From Gemmatimonadales bacterium (GTDB lineage Bacteria > Gemmatimonadota > Gemmatimonadetes > Gemmatimonadales > GWC2-71-9): a DNA stretch of 5,163 nt. Of the stretch, positions 1 to 5,163 are shown one piece after another (the first letter of the stretch is position 1; each line of letters starts with the position of its first letter). The stretch is from assembly GCA_013003805.1 (NCBI GenBank), contig JABDII010000381.1:1-5163 (forward strand), read 5' to 3'. Position numbers and translations under genes: made by a program. The notes beneath the pieces are model-generated. The model worked only from the letters and a program-made list of their open reading frames with translations, searched no databases and was not told where the DNA came from.

Positions 1-387
1 TATGCTGAGCTTCCGGCGGTCCCACTGCCATTCGGCGTCACTCACCTTCATTTCGAGGCTGTGACTCTGGACCCGCTCGATGACCTTGCGCCGGATGTCT
101 TCTTCAATGCGCCTGAGTTCGTTCGCAGTCTTCACGTCCTGTTGGTTGGCGCGACGGACCACGGTGCGAGGGGATGAGTTGGGTACAGTGTCGGCGGCGC
201 ATCCGTTGCATCCGTCGCCGCACTTCTTGAGGGCGGCCTCCCCGACGGCGCTCACCCGTCCGAAGTCGCGTCCGCGTTCGACCTCGACGATGACTCCTTC
301 CTTCAGTCGGAGGAGGTCGTCGTCGTGTTTCCAGAGAAAGAAATCGCGGCGAGTGCCCTTGAAGCGGACTTCGACGGTCTGCGGCAT
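1..387 (-). CDS. PSP1 / RicT (YaaT)-family protein, N-terminal 129 residues, cut by window edge
   Basis: The frame opens with ATG at 387-385 and stays open to base 1, giving 129 residues; the C-terminal half lies outside the window. The start resembles Bacillus YaaT/RicT: VEVRFKGTRRDFFLW (5-19) and then VIVEVERGRDFGRV (32-45), the family's VIVET-RG-EYG-V block. Residues 111-126 (LEMKVSDAEWQWDRRK) match the conserved LEMKL-D-EYTFDRNK stretch that leads into the PSP1 domain. In Bacillus, RicT works in the cytosol with RicA and RicF, affecting RNA maturation and developmental phosphorelay; whether that role holds here is unknown. Residues 56-63 carry an unusual Cys-x3-Cys-x2-Cys cluster, which I do not recall in Bacillus RicT, where the key cysteines are C-terminal. 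The start codon overlaps the accA stop by one base (TGATG) and has only a weak upstream GAAAG, so coupled translation after accA is likely. Family assignment is confident; exact function is not. Confidence 0.88.
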   Translation of the reverse strand, partial: MPQTVEVRFKGTRRDFFLWKHDDDLLRLKEGVIVEVERGRDFGRVSAVGEAALKKCGDGCNGCAADTVPNSSPRTVVRRANQQDVKTANELRRIEEDIRRKVIERVQSHSLEMKVSDAEWQWDRRKLSI

Positions 388-389
388 CA
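385..389 (-). promoter_or_regulatory. TGATG stop/start overlap between accA and the PSP1 gene
   Basis: On the minus strand the accA stop TGA (389-387) and the ATG of the next gene (387-385) share one base. Such an overlap usually means termination-reinitiation coupling. Only a weak purine stretch (GAAAG) precedes it and no strong Shine-Dalgarno sequence is visible, so the downstream start probably depends on ribosomes finishing accA. Confidence 0.75.
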
Positions 390-1352
390 GCTTTCGGTAA
401 AGGCGCCAATCGCCGCGTATTTGCTCGCCCGTCGGCGGATGAGTTTCTCGGGCCGCGCGCGTTGGAGATCAGAGACGTGGCGGATGAGGGCCTCGCGGAC
501 CGCTTCGGCGGTCCCGTCCGGATTCGTGTGGGCGCCGCCTGACGGTTCGGGAATGATCTCGTCGACGATCCCGAGTTCCAACAAGTCGTTGCCGGTGAGC
601 CTCAACGCCGATGCCGCGCGCTCTCGTTGCGCTGCATCCTTCCAGAGGATCGCCGCACATCCTTCGGGGGAGATGACCGAATAGACCGAGTTTTCGAGCA
701 TGAGAATCCGGTCCGCCACTCCGAGGGCCAGCGCGCCGCCGGAGCCGCCCTCCCCGATCACGACGCAGATCACCGGCGTAGGGAGCGCCGCCATTTCGAG
801 GATGTTTCTTGCCAACGCCTCGGATTGTCCGCGCTCCTCCGCTCCCAGTCCGGGATAGGCTCCCGGTGTGTCCACCAGGGTTATGACGGGCGCCGAGAAC
901 TTGGCGGCGAGCTTCATGAGGCGCAGCGCCTTGCGGTAGCCTTCAGGATGGGGCATACCGAAGTTCCGCTTCAAGTTCTCCTTGGTGTCCCGGCCCTTCT
1001 GGTGGCCGATCACCATGATGGTGCTCCCCGCCAGTCTGGCCCACCCGCCCACGATCGCCAGGTCGTCACGATACAGCCGGTCGCCGTGCAGCTCGATGAA
1101 GTCGGTGAAGATGGTGCTCAGATAATCGAGCGTGTACGGCCGGCGGGGATGCCGGGCGACTTGAACCCGCTGCATCGGCGTGAGTCCACTATAGATCTCG
1201 TCGCGAAGCGTGGTGAGCTTTTCGGAGAGCTGATCCAGTTCGTCGCCCACGTCGATGTGACGCTCGTTGCCGACCCGCTCGAGATCCTCGATTTCGCGCT
1301 CGAGCTCAAGCAGTGGTTTCTCGAATTCCAGGCTGTACATCGACGCGGCCAT
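387..1352 (-). CDS. accA: Acetyl-CoA carboxylase carboxyltransferase subunit alpha
   Basis: AccA pairs with AccD as the cytosolic carboxyltransferase. It moves the carboxyl group from carboxybiotin on AccB to acetyl-CoA, making malonyl-CoA for fatty acid synthesis. The 321-residue product has the usual family length (E. coli 319) and is collinear with it: the N-terminal LEFEKPLLELE helix (8-18), ARHPRRPYTLDY (66-77), GHQKGRDTKEN (116-126), FGMPHPEGYRKALRLM (131-146), DTPGAYPGLGAEERGQSEA (161-179), the glycine-rich IGEGGSGGALAL turn (199-210) typical of crotonase-fold oxyanion holes, and YSVISPEGCAAILWK (224-238). The first ATG is preferred because AAGGCGG lies 6 nt upstream; the next ATG (residue 5) has no such site. 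It begins one base after the dnaE stop, and its own stop overlaps the PSP1 start. No accD is in the window, so the partner must be encoded elsewhere. No frameshift or missing motif is seen. Confidence 0.98.
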   Translation of the reverse strand: MAASMYSLEFEKPLLELEREIEDLERVGNERHIDVGDELDQLSEKLTTLRDEIYSGLTPMQRVQVARHPRRPYTLDYLSTIFTDFIELHGDRLYRDDLAIVGGWARLAGSTIMVIGHQKGRDTKENLKRNFGMPHPEGYRKALRLMKLAAKFSAPVITLVDTPGAYPGLGAEERGQSEALARNILEMAALPTPVICVVIGEGGSGGALALGVADRILMLENSVYSVISPEGCAAILWKDAAQRERAASALRLTGNDLLELGIVDEIIPEPSGGAHTNPDGTAEAVREALIRHVSDLQRARPEKLIRRRASKYAAIGAFTES

Positions 1353-1353
1353 A

Positions 1354-4300
1354 TCAATCCGCCTTCACGATGTGGACGGACTCCACGCCGAAGAGGTCGC
1401 GGAGGGCGTGGACCAGCTCCTCCTCGGGGGCAACACGGAGGCGACGAGACCGGAACCGGAGCGACTCTCCATTGCCGTCACTCCACTCAATATAGACCGG
1501 GCCTGGGCCCGGATGGGCGGCGAGGAGAGCCGCGGCTTTGCGCACGGCATCGGGTTGCGGTGCCTCGGGGGCTCGCCACCGCACCGTCAGGCCCACGGCA
1601 CCCGAGGCGCGGAGCGCCTCGAGTGGTCGGGCGGTCTCGACCACGAACGGCGCGTTCTCCTCACCCCGATCGCGCATGCTGTACCCCCCGGTGAGGAGCA
1701 TCGCCGCGTCTTGCGCCACGATCTGGTTGAGTTTCGCCCACGTGTCGGGAAAGACGATCGCCTCCGCCGTCCCATGAAAGTCTTCCAAGACGAGACGAGC
1801 GTATTCCTTGCCGGTCTTCTTCGAGATCTGACGCTTGACGGTGGTGACGATCGCCGAAATCGTTACCTGGTGTTCGCTCCATTCCCCCAACGTCGCTGTG
1901 GTCCGCGTGCCGAAGAGCTCCACCTCGTGCCGGAAATTCTCCAATGGGTGCCCCGAGATGAAGAAGCCCAGCACCTCCTTCTCCTTGGCGAGGCGCTCGG
2001 CCTCTCCCCATTCGGGAATGTCGGGCATCGCCAGACGAGCGGGAGCAGCCGGTTCCTGTCCGTCACCGAACAGCGAGGCCTGACCCGCCTCCCGTTCCTG
2101 CTGAACCAGTTGCGCCTCTCCGAGGGCGCTCTCGCTCGCAGCGAGGAGTTGAGCTCTATGGCCCCCGAGCGTGTCGCATGCGCCCGCGGCGACCAACGAT
2201 TCGAGTACCCGTTTGTTGCACTGCCGGACATCGATGCGACCCACGAAATCCTGGAGCGACGTGAAGGGACCTCCGGCAATCCTCGCCTCGATGATGGATG
2301 CAATGGCACCAGATCCGACATTCCGGACCGCTCCGAGGCCGAAGCGGATCCGTTGCGTCCCGACGACGGTGAACTTGAACCCTGATTCGTTGACGTCGGG
2401 CGGCAGGACCTCCAGATCCATGTCCCGCGCGGCGTTGATGTATTGGACCACCTTGTCGGTATTGCCGATTTCCGACGACAAGAGCGCCGCCATGAACTCG
2501 GCGGGATAGTGCGTTTTGAGCCAGGCGGTCTGGTACGAAAGGATCGAGTAGGCGACCGAGTGTGACTTGTTGAAGCCATACCGGCCGAACGTCTCGATCT
2601 GACCCGCGATCTCTTCCATCAGCTTGCGAGGATGGCCCTGTGCCTGGCCGCGCTCGACGAACCGCCCCAGCTCCTTCTTGATGAGCGCTGGAATCTTCTT
2701 CCCGACCGCCTTGCGGAGGACATCGGCCTCGCCCAGGCTGAACCCGGCGAGGACGTTGGCGATGCGCATTACCTGCTCTTGGTAGGTAATGACGCCGTAC
2801 GTAGGCTCGAGCACCTCGCGCAACACCTCATGCGGGTAGGTGACCTTCTCGTGACCCAACTTGCGGCGGATAAACACCGTGTGCATGCCCGTGTCGAGCG
2901 GGCCGGGCCGCATGAGCGCGTTGCACGCAACGAGGTCGTCGAACCGATCGCACCTCATGCTGCGAAGGGTCTCCGTTGCGAGCGGCGACTCGAACTGGAA
3001 GACTCCCGCCGTCTGCCCCCGACGGAGCATCGCGTAGACGTCCTGATCTCCGAGATCCAGCTTCGTGATGTCGACGGTCTTCTCGTGGCGCTGCGTGACC
3101 ATCTCAACCGCGTCGTGAATCACGGTAAGGGTCTTGAGGCCCAGCAGATCCATCTTGAGCATGCCGGCCTTTTCCAACCCCTGCATGTCGTACTGTGTGA
3201 TGATCGCATCCTCGCCGCCGCTCCCTTGCCCCGCACCCTTGGTGGGCGTCGTGCAGACCGGGACGTACTCATGAAGCGGGCCCGGCGCGATGACCACACC
3301 GGCGGCATGCACCGAGGCGTGCCGGGCGATGCCCTCGATACGAGCGCCGAGGTCGACCAGGCGGCGATAGACCTCGCCCCGGGAGGTGAGGTCCCTCAGT
3401 TCTTTGATCTTCTTGACGGCCTCGGGAATCGTGAGACTATAGGCCGGACCGGACGGGATGAGTTTGGTGATCTTGTCGGCCTCGGAAGGCGGCAGCTTGA
3501 GGATGCGCGCGACATCCTTGATGGCTGCCCGGGCCTTGAGCGTCCCGAACGTGATGATCTGCCCCACGCTGTCACGTCCGTATCGCTCACGGACGTAGTC
3601 GATGACCTCCCCGCGGCGCTCGTAGCAAAAATCGACGTCGATGTCGGGCATCGACACGCGTTCGGGGTTGAGAAACCGCTCGAACAGGAGATCGAACGCG
3701 AGTGGGTCGACGTCGGTGATCCCCAGGGCATAGGCCACCAGCGAGCCCGCGGCCGACCCACGGCCCGGCCCGACGGGAATACCCCGCTCCCGTGCTGCGG
3801 CAATGATGTCCTGAATGATCAGGAAGTAGCCGGCGTACCCCGAGGCATTGATAACACCGAGCTCGAACTGGAGGCGCTCGGCCAACTCAGGTGCAGCGGA
3901 CGAGCCGTACCGTTCCGCCATGCCTTGGCTCGCGAGATGGGCCAACAACTCCTCGTCCGACCCGAACTCGGGCGGGCGCGGGAACTCTGGCACCAGATAC
4001 CGCTTCTCGAAGTCAAATTCGCACAGATCGGCGACGACCTGGGTATTCGCCAGGGTTTCGGGGTGATCCGGGAAGAGGGCCTGCATTTCCGCTTCGGACT
4101 TGACGTACGATTCCTGCCCCGTGAACCGGAAACGGTTTGGGTCGTCGAGGTCGCTCCCGGTTCCGATGGCGAGGAGGACGTCATGCGCCTCTGCGTCCTC
4201 CCGCCGTAAGTAGTGGGCGTCGTTGGTCGCCACCACCCCCAGGCCAAGGTCGTTCGCCAGCCGCAGCATTCCGGTGGCCACCGTCTCTTCCTCTCGAATC

Positions 4301-4839
4301 CCATGCTTCTGGATCTCGAGCCAAAACCCGTCCGGGCCGAAGGTGTCGGCGAACCACTGGGCCGAGTCCTTCGCTTTCTCATAGGCCCCCTGACGCAGGT
4401 ACAGCGCGATCTCGCCCGACAGGCACGCGGCCAGGCAGACGATGCCGTCGGCGTATTGGGCGAGCACGTCCTTATCGATGCGGGGACGGCGGTAGAAGCC
4501 CTCGAGATACCCGATCGACGTGAGCCGCACCAGGTTGCGATACCCGGTCTTGTTCTTGGCGAGGAGGACAAGATGGCTGTAGGGGGCGGGCGCCCAGGAC
4601 GGCCTCTGTTGGTCGCGGCGGGACCCAAAGGCGAGATACGCCTCGCACCCGAGAATGGGCCGGATTTTCTTGGCCTTGGCGGCCTCGTAGAACGTCCAGG
4701 CCGCGTGCATGTTGCCGTGATCGGTGATGGCGAGGCTGTCCATGCCCAGGTGCTGGACGTGATCGACCAGGTCGTGGACCCGGTTGGCCCCGTCAAGAAG
4801 GGAGTATTCGCTGTGGGTGTGGAGGTGGACGAAGGCCAT
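1354..4839 (-). CDS. dnaE: DNA polymerase III subunit alpha (replicative DnaE1 type)
   Basis: This is the catalytic subunit of the chromosomal replicase, 1161 residues against 1160 in E. coli. Domains in order: PHP domain (about 1-280) opening with VHLHTHSEYSLLDG (4-17); polymerase core with GPGRGSAAGSLVAYALGITD (357-376), PDIDVDF (398-404; catalytic D401 and D403) and KMDLLGL (562-568; third catalytic D564); fingers with EPTYGVITYQEQVM (678-691) and GRYGFNKSHSVAYSILSYQT (752-771); a helix-hairpin-helix region (about 808-895); a clamp-binding motif QASLF (920-924), matching E. coli QADMF; an OB fold (about 991-1070); and a C-terminal tau-binding-like region (about 1083-1161). All nine PHP metal-ligand positions look intact. 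The ATG at 4839 is chosen because the family starts right there and AGGA lies 6 nt upstream; an in-frame ATG at 4971 would add 44 Pro/Arg-rich residues with no family match. It is first in a run with accA and PSP1. No intein interrupts it. A short Gly-rich stretch (535-542) is a minor insertion. Confidence 0.98.
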   Translation of the reverse strand: MAFVHLHTHSEYSLLDGANRVHDLVDHVQHLGMDSLAITDHGNMHAAWTFYEAAKAKKIRPILGCEAYLAFGSRRDQQRPSWAPAPYSHLVLLAKNKTGYRNLVRLTSIGYLEGFYRRPRIDKDVLAQYADGIVCLAACLSGEIALYLRQGAYEKAKDSAQWFADTFGPDGFWLEIQKHGIREEETVATGMLRLANDLGLGVVATNDAHYLRREDAEAHDVLLAIGTGSDLDDPNRFRFTGQESYVKSEAEMQALFPDHPETLANTQVVADLCEFDFEKRYLVPEFPRPPEFGSDEELLAHLASQGMAERYGSSAAPELAERLQFELGVINASGYAGYFLIIQDIIAAARERGIPVGPGRGSAAGSLVAYALGITDVDPLAFDLLFERFLNPERVSMPDIDVDFCYERRGEVIDYVRERYGRDSVGQIITFGTLKARAAIKDVARILKLPPSEADKITKLIPSGPAYSLTIPEAVKKIKELRDLTSRGEVYRRLVDLGARIEGIARHASVHAAGVVIAPGPLHEYVPVCTTPTKGAGQGSGGEDAIITQYDMQGLEKAGMLKMDLLGLKTLTVIHDAVEMVTQRHEKTVDITKLDLGDQDVYAMLRRGQTAGVFQFESPLATETLRSMRCDRFDDLVACNALMRPGPLDTGMHTVFIRRKLGHEKVTYPHEVLREVLEPTYGVITYQEQVMRIANVLAGFSLGEADVLRKAVGKKIPALIKKELGRFVERGQAQGHPRKLMEEIAGQIETFGRYGFNKSHSVAYSILSYQTAWLKTHYPAEFMAALLSSEIGNTDKVVQYINAARDMDLEVLPPDVNESGFKFTVVGTQRIRFGLGAVRNVGSGAIASIIEARIAGGPFTSLQDFVGRIDVRQCNKRVLESLVAAGACDTLGGHRAQLLAASESALGEAQLVQQEREAGQASLFGDGQEPAAPARLAMPDIPEWGEAERLAKEKEVLGFFISGHPLENFRHEVELFGTRTTATLGEWSEHQVTISAIVTTVKRQISKKTGKEYARLVLEDFHGTAEAIVFPDTWAKLNQIVAQDAAMLLTGGYSMRDRGEENAPFVVETARPLEALRASGAVGLTVRWRAPEAPQPDAVRKAAALLAAHPGPGPVYIEWSDGNGESLRFRSRRLRVAPEEELVHALRDLFGVESVHIVKAD
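1359..1365 (-). promoter_or_regulatory. Shine-Dalgarno site for accA
   Basis: The minus strand reads AAGGCGG, followed by a 6-nt gap to the ATG at 1352-1350. The site lies inside the last codons of dnaE, so accA initiates from within the end of the dnaE reading frame. It decides for the upstream ATG rather than the one four codons later. Confidence 0.7.
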
Positions 4840-4845
4840 GAAGAA

Positions 4846-4849
4846 TCCT
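4846..4849 (-). promoter_or_regulatory. Shine-Dalgarno site for dnaE
   Basis: The minus strand reads AGGA followed by TTCTTC and then the ATG at 4839-4837, a 6-nt gap. The site is short but well placed, and it supports starting dnaE at the conserved MAFVHLHTHS rather than at the in-frame ATG further upstream. Confidence 0.6.
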
Positions 4850-4951
4850 GACGCCCGGCTCTCACGCTCGCTGGGCCTCGGCCTGGCATAGTTGCTGCGC
4901 CGGGCGGGCGGAGCCGGAGGCACTGAAGAACGATGTCCCTCCCGGTGCTGG

Positions 4952-4966
4952 GGGCGAATTTCGCCC
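4952..4966. repeat. Perfect 15-bp palindrome (7-nt arms, 1-nt centre) in the dnaE leader
   Basis: The plus strand reads GGGCGAA-T-TTCGCCC, a perfect inverted repeat centred on 4959, about 113 bases upstream of the dnaE start. As DNA it could be a dimeric repressor site. As RNA it would fold as a five-pair GC stem with an AAUUU-like loop. No U-run follows on either strand, so it is not a standard terminator. I do not recognise it as a known operator. Confidence 0.5.
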
Positions 4967-5010
4967 GTCATTCAGCGCCGGAAGGGCCATGGAATCCCGA
5001 TCACTGACAG

Positions 5011-5039
5011 AAGCTACCCGGCGTTGATACGATTGTCAA
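5011..5039 (-). promoter_or_regulatory. Candidate sigma-70-type promoter for the dnaE operon
   Basis: The minus strand has a perfect TTGACA (5039-5034), a 17-nt spacer and TAGCTT (5016-5011), a weak -10 that keeps the TA...T positions. Transcription would start near 5004, giving a leader of about 165 nt. The -35 match and ideal spacing support the call; the poor -10 weakens it. Confidence 0.45.
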
Positions 5040-5062
5040 AAGGCGTTGCAACACCATATCTT
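5033..5062 (+). promoter_or_regulatory. Candidate sigma-70-type promoter for the plus-strand lipoprotein gene
   Basis: TTGTCA (5033-5038, five of six consensus bases) is followed by an 18-nt spacer and TATCTT (5057-5062, four of six). The start would fall near 5069, leaving a leader of roughly 39 nt before the GTG at 5108. The -35 overlaps that of the opposing dnaE promoter because TTGTCAA reads TTGACAA on the other strand. Confidence 0.4.
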
Positions 5063-5094
5063 GCGGCATTCTGCCGCGCAGTTCGACCCGTTTT

Positions 5095-5099
5095 GGGAG
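5095..5099 (+). promoter_or_regulatory. Shine-Dalgarno site for the plus-strand lipoprotein gene
   Basis: GGGAG lies 8 nt before the GTG at 5108-5110. It is the main reason, together with the signal peptide that follows, to believe that a gene starts at this GTG. Confidence 0.6.
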
Positions 5100-5107
5100 T
5101 CCTCATT

Positions 5108-5163
5108 GTGAAGCTCTTGCGCCTCGTGGCGGCCGCCCCGGCCGTGTGGCTCGCCGCTTGTGG
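5108..5163 (+). CDS. N-terminus of a putative lipoprotein, cut by window edge
   Basis: Only 18 complete codons are present: MKLLRLVAAAPAVWLAAC, followed by the first two bases (GG) of a likely Gly codon. This is a typical lipoprotein signal peptide: positive n-region (Lys2, Arg5), a hydrophobic Ala/Leu/Val core and a lipobox L-A-A-C with Cys18 as the expected lipidated residue after signal peptidase II cleavage. The protein would be anchored in the inner or outer membrane. The start is GTG, supported by GGGAG 8 nt upstream; no ATG fits. The gene is divergent from dnaE and is probably unrelated to it in function. Nothing of the mature protein is visible, so no function can be given. Confidence 0.7.
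   Translation, partial: MKLLRLVAAAPAVWLAAC

Larger units (their letters stand above)
4840..5107. other. Divergent intergenic region between dnaE and a lipoprotein gene
   Basis: These 268 bases separate two divergently transcribed genes and must hold both sets of 5' signals. The right third (about 5020-5065) is clearly more AT-rich than its surroundings and contains the promoter-like hexamers. The left part is GC-rich and would be the dnaE leader, with a perfect palindrome at 4952-4966. I see no tRNA or convincing small gene in it. The dnaE frame happens to be open back to 4971, but the encoded residues look like chance coding. Confidence 0.75.

Noticed and set aside
1338..1340. Alternative accA start at the second ATG (MYSLEFEKP)
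   Set aside because: It would fit the family's N-terminus, but no Shine-Dalgarno sequence precedes it, whereas AAGGCGG is 6 nt before the first ATG.
1267..2385. A 372-codon plus-strand open frame across the dnaE/accA junction
   Set aside because: It spans two well-supported minus-strand genes and has no family signature; it is best explained as a compositional shadow.
2632..4209. A 525-codon open frame on the plus strand opposite dnaE
   Set aside because: It lies wholly within dnaE on the opposite strand, its product shows no recognisable family motif, and such long antisense frames are expected in GC-rich coding DNA with strong third-position bias.
1354..4839. A possible intein in dnaE, a known intein host gene
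   Set aside because: All catalytic blocks are continuous and total length equals that of intein-free DnaE; no splicing blocks are present.
4952..4966. The palindrome as a rho-independent terminator
   Set aside because: The stem is short and neither side is followed by a T-run; its position upstream of dnaE also does not fit the end of any gene in the window.
4840..4971. An upstream in-frame ATG at 4971 adding 44 residues to DnaE
   Set aside because: The extra residues are Pro/Arg/Ser-rich and match nothing in the family, no good ribosome site precedes that ATG, and the conserved PHP domain begins exactly at the ATG at 4839, which has AGGA 6 nt upstream.

Overview
The window is a GC-rich stretch of bacterial chromosome carrying housekeeping genes. 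Three genes lie head to tail on the minus strand, and a divergent gene begins on the plus strand at the right edge. Read in transcription order on the minus strand, they are dnaE (DNA polymerase III alpha subunit, 4839 to 1354), accA (acetyl-CoA carboxylase carboxyltransferase alpha subunit, 1352 to 387) and a PSP1/RicT-family gene (387 to beyond base 1, C-terminus not in the window). The plus-strand gene, starting at 5108, shows only a lipoprotein signal peptide.

The spacing is very tight. One base separates dnaE from accA, and the accA stop and the PSP1 start share one base (TGATG). No terminator-like hairpin lies between the genes, so all three are probably one translationally coupled operon. 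It would link replication (DnaE), the first committed step of fatty acid synthesis (AccA) and a PSP1 protein, a family whose studied member RicT (YaaT) acts in a regulatory complex in Bacillus. The dnaE-accA adjacency is also known from E. coli.

The 268-base divergent intergenic region (4840-5107) holds candidate promoters in both directions. Their -35 hexamers overlap on the same bases (5033-5039). The predicted dnaE leader is long, about 165 nt, and contains a perfect 7+1+7 palindrome at 4952-4966.

Organism: high GC, a DnaE1 with an apparently intact PHP metal site, and a dnaE-accA-PSP1 order suggest a deep-branching environmental phylum such as Gemmatimonadota or a relative. This is an impression from gene order and protein character and is not certain. 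I found no RNA genes, mobile elements, CRISPR arrays or inteins. The large open frames opposite dnaE and accA look like GC-driven shadows. I see no clear new system here. The most notable points are the extra cysteine cluster in the PSP1 protein, the complete PHP metal-binding set in DnaE, and the structured divergent control region.
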